From F23-B02 sp045601285 (GTDB lineage Bacteria > Bacillota > Clostridia > Oscillospirales > Oscillospiraceae): a stretch of 59,799 bases of DNA. Of the stretch, positions 1 to 8,789 are shown piece after piece (within the stretch, counting starts at the first letter, position 1; the number at the start of each line of letters is the position of its first letter). Location: positions 1 to 59,799 of the forward strand of contig JAZRZJ010000061.1 in NCBI GenBank assembly GCA_045601285.1, given 5' to 3'. A program made the position numbers and the translations under genes. The notes under the pieces were generated by a model, which had not been told where the DNA came from, did not search any database, and saw nothing but the letters and a program-made list of their open reading frames with translations.

Positions 1-157
1 CCCTGCACCTATTTCTGCTTCATGATCGCAGGGGTCATCTGATTAATGCATAAAAAACTCTTTCATTTTCGGTGATTTTCTGCTTTAATATAAGTGTATA
101 TTTATATTCTGCGGATATACGGTAATAAATAATAACGTCACGTTAAGGAGATATATC

Positions 158-892
158 ATGGAGCTTTACAACAATCTTATTAATTCCACTTTGGACTCTC
201 TTAAAGCACTCAAGGGTAAATCCTGGGACTATAATCCCCGCAGATCCTGGCCGGATCTCGGCGCAAGCGAGCTTATTCTCCAGAGCGAGGCCGCTTATGA
301 GCTGGGCGCAACGGGCCTGGGCTCGGCAAACTACGTCTGCGTTACCTCCAGCGCCGACCTTGTAAACAAGGATCAGGTCATTCTCTACGGTCCCGACCTC
401 GGCAAGATCAAGAAAAACAATCCCTTTGCCCGCATCGTTCTTATCCGCGGCGGTGTTCTGGACGGCGATGACGACGAGGTTTACCGCGCACTGAAGCAGA
501 TCGAATTCTCCAAGTATCACGTCTATCCCGACGGTTACATGGTGCGTATGTCCCCCGAAAACTACCGCGAGCAGATTCGTGTCGGCAAGAAGGCGGTCAA
601 AAAGGGCATCAGCTTTGAAACTGTCGGCTACCGATACATCGACGAATACAAGAAGGACGCAAACGTTGTCAACGTAACCGTAATCTTTATCACCGACCCC
701 GATTTCGATTACTCCGTCCTCACCGAAAATGCGAAGAAAACCGACAAGCTCACAAGCACTCTGTGTCACATCATGGAAGGTCTTCCCACCGACTGCACCG
801 TCTGCGGTCTTAAGGACGTCTGCGATGAGGTTGAAGGCATGAAGGAGCTTCACTTCGGTGTCGGCGACAAGGGCACCAACGAAAAACACTAA
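158..892 (+). CDS. Stand-alone homologue of the middle domain of CODH/acetyl-CoA synthase (CdhC/AcsB-like)
   Basis: The product is 244 residues with a strong ribosome site (AAGGAGATATATC) directly before the ATG. Residues of roughly 60-180 follow the order of the central domain of acetyl-CoA synthase: a 'GPD' turn after a hydrophobic strand, a region around KYHVYPDGYMVRMS that matches the 'NYGEGLWHTGQRNINWLRVS' region of AcsB by memory, then AVKKGISFETVGYRY and a VTVIFITD strand. A C-terminal CTVCGLKDVC motif could bind metal. The Ni-Fe-S A-cluster domain and the N-terminal CODH-binding domain of AcsB are absent, so acetyl-CoA synthesis by this protein alone is not expected. It is monocistronic, closed by a hairpin terminator. 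The family resemblance is my reading from memory; the function is unknown, perhaps corrinoid-protein or acyl-carrier interaction. Confidence 0.65.
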   Translation: MELYNNLINSTLDSLKALKGKSWDYNPRRSWPDLGASELILQSEAAYELGATGLGSANYVCVTSSADLVNKDQVILYGPDLGKIKKNNPFARIVLIRGGVLDGDDDEVYRALKQIEFSKYHVYPDGYMVRMSPENYREQIRVGKKAVKKGISFETVGYRYIDEYKKDANVVNVTVIFITDPDFDYSVLTENAKKTDKLTSTLCHIMEGLPTDCTVCGLKDVCDEVEGMKELHFGVGDKGTNEKH

Positions 893-895
893 AGC

Positions 896-930
896 ATAAG
901 CCTCTGTTTTCAGAGGCTTATATTTTTAAT
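896..930 (+). terminator. Rho-independent terminator after the ACS-like gene
   Basis: An 11-base perfect stem (ATAAGCCTCTG / CAGAGGCTTAT, 896-906 and 911-921) with a TTTT loop is followed by ATTTTTAATT. It starts four bases after the stop codon. Confidence 0.85.
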
Positions 931-975
931 TCTACTTGAAAAATCCTGCATCTTGCTGTATACTGTTTCACACAT

Positions 976-1061
976 GCCGGTGTGATGGAATGGTAGACGT
1001 GACGGACTCAAAATCCGTTGGTGGCAACACCGTGTGGGTTCGAGTCCCACCACCGGCACCA
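976..1061 (+). tRNA. tRNA-Leu (anticodon CAA)
   Basis: An 86-base class II tRNA. The acceptor arms are GCCGGTG (976-982) and CACCGGC (1051-1057), followed by discriminator A and an encoded CCA. The anticodon stem ACGGA/TCCGT encloses the loop CTCAAAA, giving CAA at the centre, which reads the Leu codon TTG. The variable arm (TGGTGGCAACACCG) forms its own stem, as expected for Leu. The T arm is TGGGTTCGAGTCCCA. Confidence 0.95.
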
Positions 1062-1090
1062 AAAAGAGACAGCTTCGGCTGTCTCTTTTT
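1061..1090 (+). terminator. Terminator of tRNA-Leu
   Basis: AGAGACAGC / GCTGTCTCT stem with a TTCG tetraloop followed by TTTTT, starting at the last base of the tRNA. It is also the first of three hairpins that alternate with the two copies of the repeat that follows. Confidence 0.85.
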
Positions 1091-1226
1091 GCTGCCGCAA
1101 GGCTGCGCCTTGCTGTTTATCCGCTTCGCTCAATTTATTGCGAGAGGGAATAACCAATCCCCTCTCGCCCTCTCCCCATGCAAAACCAATGCAGTATGCA
1201 TTGTATTAATCATTGGTTCCAGTTAC
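1084..1226 (+). repeat. Structured intergenic element, copy 1
   Basis: About 143 bases, repeated almost unchanged at 1252-1393. It contains three inverted repeats in order: GCAAGGC/GCCTTGC (1097-1113), GCGAGAGGG/CCCTCTCGC (1140-1168) and AACCAATG/CATTGGTT (1184-1218). No open frame in it is convincing. The element starts in the T-run of the tRNA terminator and ends just before another T-tailed hairpin. Confidence 0.8.
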
Positions 1227-1233
1227 TAAAATA

Positions 1234-1258
1234 GGCTGTCCGAAAGGACAGTCTTTTT
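1234..1258 (+). terminator. Terminator-like hairpin between the two repeat copies
   Basis: GGCTGTCC / GGACAGTC with a GAAA tetraloop, followed by TTTTT. The T-run is shared with the start of repeat copy 2, the same arrangement as the tRNA terminator and copy 1. Confidence 0.75.
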
Positions 1259-1393
1259 GCTGCCGCAAGGCTGCGCCTTGCTGTTTATCCGCTTCGCTCA
1301 AATTCAACTGAGAGGGATAACTAATCCCCTCTCGCACTCTCCCCATGCAAAACCAACGCAGTGTGCTTTGTATTAATCATTGGTTCCAGTTAC
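1252..1393 (+). repeat. Structured intergenic element, copy 2
   Basis: A direct repeat of 1084-1226, offset by 167-168 bases. The first two hairpins are kept; the third arm reads AACCAACG instead of AACCAATG, so that stem is weakened. It ends with GGTTCCAGTTAC, as copy 1 does, and is followed by a third T-tailed hairpin. Confidence 0.8.
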
Positions 1394-1399
1394 AGAAGA

Positions 1400-1426
1400 G
1401 CAGCTTAGATATAAAGCTGCTTTTTC
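1400..1426 (+). terminator. Terminator-like hairpin after repeat copy 2
   Basis: GCAGCTT (1400-1406) pairs with AAGCTGC (1414-1420) and is followed by TTTTTC. The remaining 1427-1622 is AT-rich leader for the two-component genes, in which I see no secure promoter. Confidence 0.7.
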
Positions 1427-1628
1427 AATTTTAGGAGTAAATTAACTATCCGTTTTATCGTACCGTATTTTTGGTATATTAATTTACGGTAACAATAATT
1501 GCATAAAATTATGTAAACTGTAATATCTTGTTTCTACTTTATAAAAATTTTTACACTTGCCTCTACCATTTTTGAAAGTTTTGTGTTACAATTATTGGGT
1601 ATAAATATAAAATGAAAGAGGTATGACC

Positions 1629-2321
1629 ATGAAAAAGATACTGGTCCTCGAAGATGAACCGAATATCCGCAGTTTTGTGGTAATCAACCTCCGCCGCAAC
1701 GGATATGAGCCTATTGAAGCAAATTGCGGCATGGAAGCACTGAGCCAGCTGGAAAAAAATCCTGACATCAGCCTTGCCCTGCTTGATGTTATGCTTCCCG
1801 ACATAGACGGCTTCGAGGTATGCCGCCGAATCCGTGCTTCAGGTTCCAAAATCGGCATTATCATGCTCACCGCAAAGAGTCAGGAGATTGACAAGGTCAC
1901 GGGTCTTATGACCGGCGCTGACGACTATGTCACCAAGCCCTTCTCCCCTGCAGAGCTCACCGCACGCGTTGACGCACTTGTCCGCAGACTCGGAGGCAGC
2001 GAGGCAAGCGACAAGCCCAGCTATGAAATTTCCAGCGGACCTTTCCTTCTCAACACCCGCAACCGCACGCTTGAAAAGGATTGCAAGCGTCTTAAGCTCA
2101 CCCAGATTGAGTATCTGCTTATGAAGCTTTTTATGGAAAACCCGGGCCGTGCCATGTCCCGCGAGGATATTCTCAAGGCTGTTTGGGGCGATGACTTCAA
2201 GGGCGAGCTCAAAACCGTAGATGTCAATATTCGCCGCCTGCGCATCAAGATTGAATCCGATCCCACAGAGCCCGAATATCTCACTACTGTTTGGGGCTTC
2301 GGCTACAAATGGGGCTATTAA
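1629..2321 (+). CDS. Response regulator, OmpR/PhoB family
   Basis: Product of 230 residues. A receiver domain (about 1-118) has the acidic pair ED near the N-terminus, the phospho-acceptor Asp in LLDVMLPDIDG, the conserved Thr in MLTAKSQ and Lys in TKPF. A C-terminal winged helix (about 130-230) ends in the usual RRLRIKIE...VWGFGYKW. The start at 1629 is preferred over an in-frame ATG two codons earlier because the GAAAGAGGT site then has normal spacing. It is followed 18 bases later by a histidine kinase gene, so it is the DNA-binding partner of a membrane sensor. The stimulus cannot be read from the sequence. Confidence 0.93.
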   Translation: MKKILVLEDEPNIRSFVVINLRRNGYEPIEANCGMEALSQLEKNPDISLALLDVMLPDIDGFEVCRRIRASGSKIGIIMLTAKSQEIDKVTGLMTGADDYVTKPFSPAELTARVDALVRRLGGSEASDKPSYEISSGPFLLNTRNRTLEKDCKRLKLTQIEYLLMKLFMENPGRAMSREDILKAVWGDDFKGELKTVDVNIRRLRIKIESDPTEPEYLTTVWGFGYKWGY

Positions 2322-2339
2322 TTTTCTTGGAAGTGTAGC

Positions 2340-3335
2340 ATGATACGTAACAATCTCAAATGGCAGCTGCTTGCATCGTCAATCATCGCTGTCATTATAA
2401 TTGCGTGCCTAATTGCACTTGCGGCAAGCGAATATGTTGTATTTGTTATCATTCTTGCCGTAATTCTTGCCGTATACATAGTTTTTGTGAACATCTGGTT
2501 TGACCGCTCTGTCACAAAGCCTATCGCATCGCTCACCAAATCCGCTGAGCACATTGCCGCAGGCAGCTATGGAACAAAGGCGCAGAAGCACGCCGACAAT
2601 GAAATCGGTAAGCTTACCGATGAAATCAACGAAATGTCCGAAAAGGTTGCCCAGGCAGATAAGGCAACGACGGAATTTGTGTCGCAGATTTCCCACGAGC
2701 TTCGCACTCCCCTTACCGCAATCACGGGCTGGAGTGAAACTCTGCAGTATGACCCCGCAATTCAGGGTGATTCACTTCGCGGCGTAAGCATTATTTCCAA
2801 AGAGGCCGACCGCCTGACCTCGATGGTAACAGATCTGCTTGAGTTTACGCGCATTCAGGACGGTCGTTTCAATCTGCGCATTGAGCTTATTGACATTGCG
2901 GCAGAGCTTGAGGACTCAATTTTCACCTACGGTGAGCTTATGAGGCAGTCCGGTGTGGACGTAATTTATGATGCACCGGACTATGATATTCCGCTGATTT
3001 CCGGTGACCCGGAGCGTCTTAAGCAGGTGTTCCTCAATCTGCTTGACAATGCCACCAAGCATGGCGGTGACGGCAAGTCCGTTGAGGTAGTGCTTAAAAC
3101 CACGAGCAATTCCGTACTTGTTTCCATTCGTGACCACGGCCACGGCATTCCCGCCGCAGAGCTTCCCTTTGTTAAGAACAAGTTCTATAAGGGCAGCAGC
3201 AAAAACCGCGGCAGCGGAATCGGTCTTGCTGTCTGCGACGAAATCATTACACGTCACGGCGGCAAGCTGATTATTGCAAATGCTGAAGGCGGCGGCTGTA
3301 TCGCCACCATTCAGCTTCCCATGAACAAAGAATAA
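2340..3335 (+). CDS. Sensor histidine kinase
   Basis: Product of 331 residues. Two adjacent transmembrane segments (about 9-28 and 32-53) are separated by only a few residues, so there is almost no extracellular sensor; sensing is probably in the membrane or by a partner. A HAMP region (about 54-108) leads to the H-box SHELRTPLT with His119, then the N-box (LDNATKHG), G1 (DHGHGIP) and G2 (GSGIGLAV) of the ATPase domain. It is the cognate kinase of the regulator just upstream. The short-loop layout is typical of intramembrane-sensing kinases of Firmicutes. Confidence 0.93.
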   Translation: MIRNNLKWQLLASSIIAVIIIACLIALAASEYVVFVIILAVILAVYIVFVNIWFDRSVTKPIASLTKSAEHIAAGSYGTKAQKHADNEIGKLTDEINEMSEKVAQADKATTEFVSQISHELRTPLTAITGWSETLQYDPAIQGDSLRGVSIISKEADRLTSMVTDLLEFTRIQDGRFNLRIELIDIAAELEDSIFTYGELMRQSGVDVIYDAPDYDIPLISGDPERLKQVFLNLLDNATKHGGDGKSVEVVLKTTSNSVLVSIRDHGHGIPAAELPFVKNKFYKGSSKNRGSGIGLAVCDEIITRHGGKLIIANAEGGGCIATIQLPMNKE

Positions 3336-3346
3336 AGGTTTTTAAT

Positions 3347-4300
3347 ATGTCAATTAAAGAAAAGAAAAAATCCACAGGCTTCAAGACATCAATCGGCGGT
3401 CAGGCCCTTCTTGAAGGCATTATGATGCAGGGTCCAAAAAAGCGTGCCATTGTCTGCCGGGGCAGCGGTGAGCACGTTGTCAAGGTTGATGACATCAAGC
3501 CGCTCAAGGAAACGCACCCCGTACTTGCATTGCCCTTTATCCGCGGTGTTGTGGGCTTCATTTCATCCATGGTAAACGGTGTAAAGGCAATTTCCTACTC
3601 CGCCGAGCAGCTTCCCGAGGAGGAGCTGGGCGAGCCGGACAAGCTTGACCTCTGGATTGAGGAGCATTTTTCCGATGAAACCGCACAGAAGCTCATAATC
3701 GGTGTTGCCGTTGTACTGGGCATAGGACTTTCCCTGTTTCTGTTTCTCTTCCTCCCCACCTTCATTGTGGGACTTTTTCCCGATTTCAAAACCAGTTATT
3801 ACTGGCGTGCAGTTGTTGAAGGCATACTGAAATTAGTCATTTTCTTTGCCTATCTCATTCTCTGCTCAAAGATGAAGGATATGCGCAGAGTATTTTCCTA
3901 TCACGGTGCAGAGCATAAAACGATCTTCTGCTATGAAAAAGGGCTTCCTCTTACTGTGGAAAACATTCGTCCCCAGCCCAGGCTTCACCCGCGCTGCGGA
4001 ACAAGCTTCCTTTTTGTAGTAATAATTATCAGCATTATCATTGGATTATTTATCCGTATTCCCAACACACTGGGCAGAATCGGCATAAGGCTGCTTATTC
4101 TCCCCGTAATTGTCGGCGTTACCTATGAGCTTAACCGTTGGCTCGGCCGTCACGACAACACGCTTTCCTCAATTCTTTCATGGCCGGGTAAACAGCTTCA
4201 GCGCATCACAACCAATGAGCCCGATGATGAAATGATTGAATGTGCCATTGAAGCGCTCAGGCTTGTTATTCCCGAAGAGGAAGGCAGCGACACCTGGTAA
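3347..4300 (+). CDS. yqhQ: DUF1385 membrane protein (YqhQ family)
   Basis: Product of 317 residues. The N-terminal SIGGQALLEGIMMQGP and the central YHGAEHKT ... HPRCGT blocks are the signatures of DUF1385. There are about four to five hydrophobic segments, with a pair near residues 125-175 and a pair near 220-260. The conserved His/Cys/Asp residues suggest metal binding, but the biochemical role of the family is not established. It sits ten bases before prmC, the usual neighbour in Clostridia, where it precedes translation-release genes. Confidence 0.9.
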   Translation: MSIKEKKKSTGFKTSIGGQALLEGIMMQGPKKRAIVCRGSGEHVVKVDDIKPLKETHPVLALPFIRGVVGFISSMVNGVKAISYSAEQLPEEELGEPDKLDLWIEEHFSDETAQKLIIGVAVVLGIGLSLFLFLFLPTFIVGLFPDFKTSYYWRAVVEGILKLVIFFAYLILCSKMKDMRRVFSYHGAEHKTIFCYEKGLPLTVENIRPQPRLHPRCGTSFLFVVIIISIIIGLFIRIPNTLGRIGIRLLILPVIVGVTYELNRWLGRHDNTLSSILSWPGKQLQRITTNEPDDEMIECAIEALRLVIPEEEGSDTW

Positions 4301-4309
4301 GGAGAGAAT

Positions 4310-5179
4310 ATGCCGAAGACATATAACGATTTATATTTTCACATAAGAAGCGAGCTCAAGAACGCAGGTGTTGAGGCTTACAGCCAGGAGGCACGCATTC
4401 TTCTTGCTGCCGCGAGTGAAAAAGACAAGGCCAAGCTTATGCGCGACATGAACCTCTATACCTCAAATGAGCTTGAGGAAAAGGCGTTGAAGTACCTTGA
4501 GCGCAGGCTAAAGGGCGAGCCTCTGGCATACATTGCAGGAGCGTGGGAATTTTACGGTCTGCCCATGATTGTCACTCCCGAGGTGCTGATTCCCAGAATG
4601 GACACCGAGGTGCTTGTGGACACGGCGCTGAGCTACGGCAGACTCCGCGGAAGAAAAATCCGCGTTCTCGATATGTGCTGCGGCAGCGGCTGTATTGCCT
4701 GCGCAGTTGCGGCAAAGCTTGACAGCGCAAGCGTAATCGCTGCGGACATAAGTCCGGCGGCACTTGAGATTTGCAGGAAGAACATATCCCTCAACAAGCT
4801 CAGCTCCAAGGTTGTTCCCATTTGTGCCGATGCAACCGACTGGCCGCCTCAGCACACCGGCGGCTTTGATATGATTCTTTCCAATCCGCCCTATATCCCC
4901 TCACGCGAGCTTATTGAGCTTGACAGCTCTGTGCGTGATTATGAGCCCATCAGTGCTCTTGACGGCGGTGAGGACGGTCTTGATTTTTACCGCGAGATAA
5001 TAAATCACTGGTCGGTAACCCTCCGTCCCAACGCACTTATGATATTTGAAGTCGGCGAAGGTCAGGCAGATGCCGTAAAGCAGCTGCTCCTTGATGCCGA
5101 GTTTGTTTCCGTTGACAGCCGCAAGGACACAATCGGTGTTGAGCGTGTTGTCATCGGTCAGTGGAAAAATGAATTTTGA
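4310..5179 (+). CDS. prmC: Release factor glutamine N5-methyltransferase
   Basis: Product of 289 residues. It methylates the Gln of the GGQ motif of peptide release factors using S-adenosylmethionine. The SAM-binding motif is VLDMCCGSGCIA (near 116-127) and the catalytic substrate-binding motif is SNPPYIPS (near 193-200). The N-terminal helical domain (about 1-85) is of normal size. A good AAGGAGAG site precedes the ATG. The release factor gene prfA, often adjacent, is not in the window. Confidence 0.95.
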   Translation: MPKTYNDLYFHIRSELKNAGVEAYSQEARILLAAASEKDKAKLMRDMNLYTSNELEEKALKYLERRLKGEPLAYIAGAWEFYGLPMIVTPEVLIPRMDTEVLVDTALSYGRLRGRKIRVLDMCCGSGCIACAVAAKLDSASVIAADISPAALEICRKNISLNKLSSKVVPICADATDWPPQHTGGFDMILSNPPYIPSRELIELDSSVRDYEPISALDGGEDGLDFYREIINHWSVTLRPNALMIFEVGEGQADAVKQLLLDAEFVSVDSRKDTIGVERVVIGQWKNEF

Positions 5180-5201
5180 TTAATATATGAGGTGAACTTT
5201 A

Positions 5202-6302
5202 ATGGCAGAAAAGAAAAAAGCACCCATTGCCACACCCGGTCAGGCAAGCGACAAGAAAAAAGCTCTTGAAACCTGCATTGCACAGATTGAAAAGAACTAC
5301 GGCAAGGGCGCGATCATGCGTCTGGGTGACGACATTCCCGTAAATGTGGAAGCTCTCACAACCGGCTCCCTTTCCCTTGACCTTGCTCTCGGTATCGGCG
5401 GCGTTCCCAAGGGACGTATCGTTGAAATCTACGGACCTGAAGCATCAGGTAAAACCACGCTGGCGCTTCACGTTGTAGCCGCCGCACAGAAGGCCGGCGG
5501 TGAAGCGGCTTACATAGACGTTGAGCACGCACTTGAGCCCGCATACGCGAGAGCTCTGGGTGTTGATATTGACAGCCTTCTTATTTCCCAGCCCGACACA
5601 GGTGAGCAGGCGCTTGACATCACCGAAAGCCTTGTACGTTCCTCCGCAGTTGACGTTGTCGTTGTTGACTCCGTAGCCGCTCTTATCCCCCGAATTGAGC
5701 TTGATGGCGAAATGGGCGATACGGTTGTCGGTGCTCTGGCGCGTCTTATGTCCCAGGCAATGCGCCGTCTTGCAGGCTGCATCTCCAAAAACGGATGCAC
5801 GGTTATCTTCATTAACCAGCTGCGTCAGAAAATCGGCGTAATGTACGGCAACCCCGAAACCACACCCGGCGGTCTTGCCCTCAAGTACTATGCTTCCGTT
5901 CGCATCGATGTGCGCCGCACCGAAACCCTCAAGGTCGGCGGTGAAATGATAGGCAACCGCACACGCGCAAAGGTCATCAAGAACAAGTGCGCACCTCCCT
6001 TTAAGGAGGCTGAGTTCGATATCATGTACGGCGAAGGCATCTCAAAGGTCGGCGAAATCGTTGACCTCGGTGTAAAGCTTGAGCTTATCGACAAGGCCGG
6101 CGCATGGTTTACCGTCAACGGTCAGCGTATTCAGGGCCGCGATGCCGTCAAGGAATACCTTCTCTCCAATCCCGATGTCTGCGACAGTATTGAGCAGGAG
6201 ATCCGCGACAATGCCCACAAGCTCATGGCTCCCCAGGCACGTAAGGCTGCCCAGGCCGCAGGACGTGCCGTTGACGTAAGCGCCGACGACTTCGAAGGAT
6301 AA
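5202..6302 (+). CDS. recA: Recombinase RecA
   Basis: Product of 366 residues, the normal length. The Walker A motif GPEASGKTT is at residues 78-86, the Walker B strand is DVVVVDSVAALIP, the L2/active region contains FINQLRQKIGVMYGNPETTPGG, and the C-terminal domain is complete. It carries out strand exchange in homologous recombination and stimulates LexA self-cleavage. recX follows six bases downstream, so the activator and its inhibitor are made from the same message. I do not see a convincing Gram-positive LexA box (GAAC-N4-GTTC type) in the 22-base gap upstream; transcription probably comes through from prmC. Confidence 0.97.
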   Translation: MAEKKKAPIATPGQASDKKKALETCIAQIEKNYGKGAIMRLGDDIPVNVEALTTGSLSLDLALGIGGVPKGRIVEIYGPEASGKTTLALHVVAAAQKAGGEAAYIDVEHALEPAYARALGVDIDSLLISQPDTGEQALDITESLVRSSAVDVVVVDSVAALIPRIELDGEMGDTVVGALARLMSQAMRRLAGCISKNGCTVIFINQLRQKIGVMYGNPETTPGGLALKYYASVRIDVRRTETLKVGGEMIGNRTRAKVIKNKCAPPFKEAEFDIMYGEGISKVGEIVDLGVKLELIDKAGAWFTVNGQRIQGRDAVKEYLLSNPDVCDSIEQEIRDNAHKLMAPQARKAAQAAGRAVDVSADDFEG

Positions 6303-6308
6303 TCTTTC

Positions 6309-6917
6309 GTGATTATCAGAGAGCTTAAGCAGACCTCTCAGGAGAGGTTTACGCTTGTATTTGAGGACGGCAGCGAGCTTAAAACAACTCTTGCCGTTGT
6401 AACGGACTTCTTTCTGCGTTCCGGCATTGAGCTTGATGACGGCAGATACCGTGAGGTGCTGAATGCCTCCGCCTTGTCGCTGTGCAAGGCACGCGCCATG
6501 CGCATTATCAACACCCGTGCCATGTCCCGAAAGGAAATGCGGGACAAGCTTGTGGAAAAGGGCGAAAGCCCCGAGAATGCCGAATTTTGCGCCGACTGGC
6601 TCTGCGACATGGGGCTTATCAATGACCGTAGCTACGCAGGCTCGGTTGTCCGTCACTATGCCGCAAAGGGCTACGGCGCAGGCAGGATTAAGCAGGAGCT
6701 TCGCCGTCACGGCGTTCCAAATGAGTATTGGGACGAGGCGCTTTCCGAAATGCCCCCGCAGGACGACAGGCTGGAGCGGTTTATCGCGTCAAGGCTTACA
6801 GACCCCTCAGACCGCGCTCAGATACAGAAGATTTCCAATGCTCTGTACCGGCGCGGCTACTCCTGGGAGCAGATAAAACACGCACTTAACAATTTCACTT
6901 CCGAAGAGGATTATTAA
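6309..6917 (+). CDS. recX: Regulatory protein RecX
   Basis: Product of 202 residues with a GTG start six bases after recA. The family binds RecA filaments and limits their growth. The core contains the repeated helical pattern, with ARAMRIINTRAMSRKEMRDKL (given here only as positions about 61-81) and the typical DRSYA...VRHYAAKGYGAGRIKQEL block near 102-125, followed by LYRRGYSWEQIKHAL at the end. The terminal TAATG overlaps rimO by one base, so the two are translationally coupled. Confidence 0.9.
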   Translation: MIIRELKQTSQERFTLVFEDGSELKTTLAVVTDFFLRSGIELDDGRYREVLNASALSLCKARAMRIINTRAMSRKEMRDKLVEKGESPENAEFCADWLCDMGLINDRSYAGSVVRHYAAKGYGAGRIKQELRRHGVPNEYWDEALSEMPPQDDRLERFIASRLTDPSDRAQIQKISNALYRRGYSWEQIKHALNNFTSEEDY

Positions 6918-8233
6918 TGAACAAAACCGTAGCACTCATCTCACTCGGCTGTGCAAAAAATCTTGTAAACAGCGAGCAGATGCTTTACCTTTTAAATGAA
7001 GCAGGCTATGAGCTTGTACCCTCCCCCGACGGTGCCGATGCGGTTGTCATCAACACCTGCGGCTTTATAGATGCGGCAAAGAGCGAGGCCATCGACACGG
7101 TTCTTGAAATGGCAGAGCTTAAAAACGCAGGCAAATTGGGTAAAATCATAGTAACGGGCTGTCTGCCGGAGCGCTATAAGGACGATATCATGGCTGAGCT
7201 TCCCGAGATTGACGCCGTTCTCGGTGTCGGAAGCTTCGGCGATATTGTGAAGGCCGCTGACGAGGCCTTAAAGGGAAACAGCGTAAGCCGTTTCGGTAAT
7301 CAGAGCGCACCTGTTGACGAAATTCCCCGCATTATCAGCACAGGACCCTCCTGGGCATATCTCCGCATTGCCGAAGGCTGCAACAATTTCTGTGCCTTCT
7401 GCGCCATTCCTTATATCCGCGGCAGATACCGCTCACGTGATATCGACTGTGTTGTTGAGGAAGCAAAGGAGCTTGCCGAGCACGGCATAAAGGAAATCAT
7501 CGTCATTGCCCAGGATATCACTAAATACGGCACTGACCTGTACGGAAAGCGTATGCTGGCAGAGCTATGCCGCAGAATATCCAAAATCGACGGTGTTCAG
7601 TGGATAAGGCTTCACTACACCTACCCCGACCAGTTCGATGATGAGCTGATTGACGAGATAGCGTCTAACCCGAAAATCGTCAAATATCTGGACATTCCCA
7701 TTCAGCATATAAACGACAAAATTCTGAAGTCCATGAACCGTCACGGCACGGGCGATGATATCAGAAAGCTGTTTAAAACCCTCCGCCAGCGCATTCCCGA
7801 TCTTGTGCTGCGCACAAGTCTCATTGCAGGTCTGCCCGGCGAGAGCGAGGCTGAATTTGAGGAGCTTTGTGAATTTCTCAAGGAGGCCCGCATTGAGCGT
7901 ACAGGCGTATTCCCCTTCTCTCCCGAGGAGGGAACGCCCGCCGCAAAAATGGAGCGTCCCGATGAAGAGGTTGCGCAGCGCAGAGCCGACCTCATTCTTG
8001 ACCTGCAGGCGCAGATTATGGACGACTTCTGCAACGCTCAGGTTGGTAAAACACTTGAAGTGCTCTGCGAAGGCTATGACGATGAGCAGGAGCTGTTCTA
8101 TGGCCGCAGCTACGCGGATTCCCCCGATATCGACGGGCAGGTGTTTTTCGAAGGCGAAAACTGCATCGGTGATATTGTAAACGTATTAATAACCGACACA
8201 TTTGACGGAAACCTTTACGGCGAGCGCCGTTAG
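6917..8233 (+). CDS. rimO: Ribosomal protein S12 methylthiotransferase
   Basis: Product of 438 residues. An N-terminal UPF0004 domain holds three cluster cysteines (SLGCAKN, NTCGF, VTGCLPER), the radical-SAM domain has EGCNNFCAFC (C-x3-C-x2-C), and a C-terminal TRAM domain follows. RimO adds a methylthio group to an Asp of ribosomal protein S12 using two 4Fe-4S clusters. The N-terminal 'SLGCAKNLVNSE' motif separates it from MiaB. Its start overlaps the stop of recX. Confidence 0.95.
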   Translation: MNKTVALISLGCAKNLVNSEQMLYLLNEAGYELVPSPDGADAVVINTCGFIDAAKSEAIDTVLEMAELKNAGKLGKIIVTGCLPERYKDDIMAELPEIDAVLGVGSFGDIVKAADEALKGNSVSRFGNQSAPVDEIPRIISTGPSWAYLRIAEGCNNFCAFCAIPYIRGRYRSRDIDCVVEEAKELAEHGIKEIIVIAQDITKYGTDLYGKRMLAELCRRISKIDGVQWIRLHYTYPDQFDDELIDEIASNPKIVKYLDIPIQHINDKILKSMNRHGTGDDIRKLFKTLRQRIPDLVLRTSLIAGLPGESEAEFEELCEFLKEARIERTGVFPFSPEEGTPAAKMERPDEEVAQRRADLILDLQAQIMDDFCNAQVGKTLEVLCEGYDDEQELFYGRSYADSPDIDGQVFFEGENCIGDIVNVLITDTFDGNLYGERR

Positions 8234-8252
8234 GCTGAGAGGAGGTTCTGGT

Positions 8253-8789
8253 ATGAACACCACAGCAAATAAAATAACTATCTTCCGCATTGTGCTTATC
8301 CCCGTTTTTATGGTACTGTTATATCAGGACCTTACCTACTGGGCACTTGCGGTTTATGTAGTTGCGACCTGCAGCGACTTTATTGACGGCTACATTGCCC
8401 GCAACTACAATCAGGTGACTGATTTCGGAAAATTTATGGATCCCCTTGCCGATAAAATGCTTGTGCTTGCCGCAATGTGCATTTTCATCGAAAAAGAGCT
8501 CATGCCCTCATGGGTTGTGGCAATCGTGCTTCTGCGCGAATTTGCCGTTTCGGGACTTCGTCTGCTTGCCGTTGAGCAGGGCAAGGTAATTGCCGCCGCT
8601 TTTTCCGGTAAGGTTAAGACCTTTACAACAATGGTTGCACTGGGCGTGCTCATTGTTGTCAGAGAACCATGGGTTCCCTTCCCCGATTTTCTGACTGTTC
8701 TCGCATCTGTCTGCATTCTCGGCACCACCCTTTATTCCGGTGCGGAATACTTCATTAAGAATATAAATGTTTTCAAGCGCTGCTCTTGA
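8253..8789 (+). CDS. pgsA: CDP-diacylglycerol--glycerol-3-phosphate 3-phosphatidyltransferase
   Basis: Product of 178 residues, an integral membrane enzyme that makes phosphatidylglycerol phosphate. The CDP-alcohol phosphotransferase signature is complete: D-x2-DG-x2-AR-x8-G-x3-D-x3-D in CSDFIDGYIAR ... DFGKFMDPLADK. There are four to five transmembrane segments. The ATG at 8253 follows GAGAGGAGG and gives the usual NKITIFRI start; an in-frame upstream start would overlap rimO by 32 bases and add non-conserved residues. Confidence 0.93.
   Translation: MNTTANKITIFRIVLIPVFMVLLYQDLTYWALAVYVVATCSDFIDGYIARNYNQVTDFGKFMDPLADKMLVLAAMCIFIEKELMPSWVVAIVLLREFAVSGLRLLAVEQGKVIAAAFSGKVKTFTTMVALGVLIVVREPWVPFPDFLTVLASVCILGTTLYSGAEYFIKNINVFKRCS

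Noticed and set aside
936..1229. Open frames across tRNA-Leu and the repeat
   Set aside because: They run through the tRNA and hairpins and have no ribosome sites.
5180..5201. LexA box before recA
   Set aside because: The 22-base gap has no GAAC-N4-GTTC-type palindrome.
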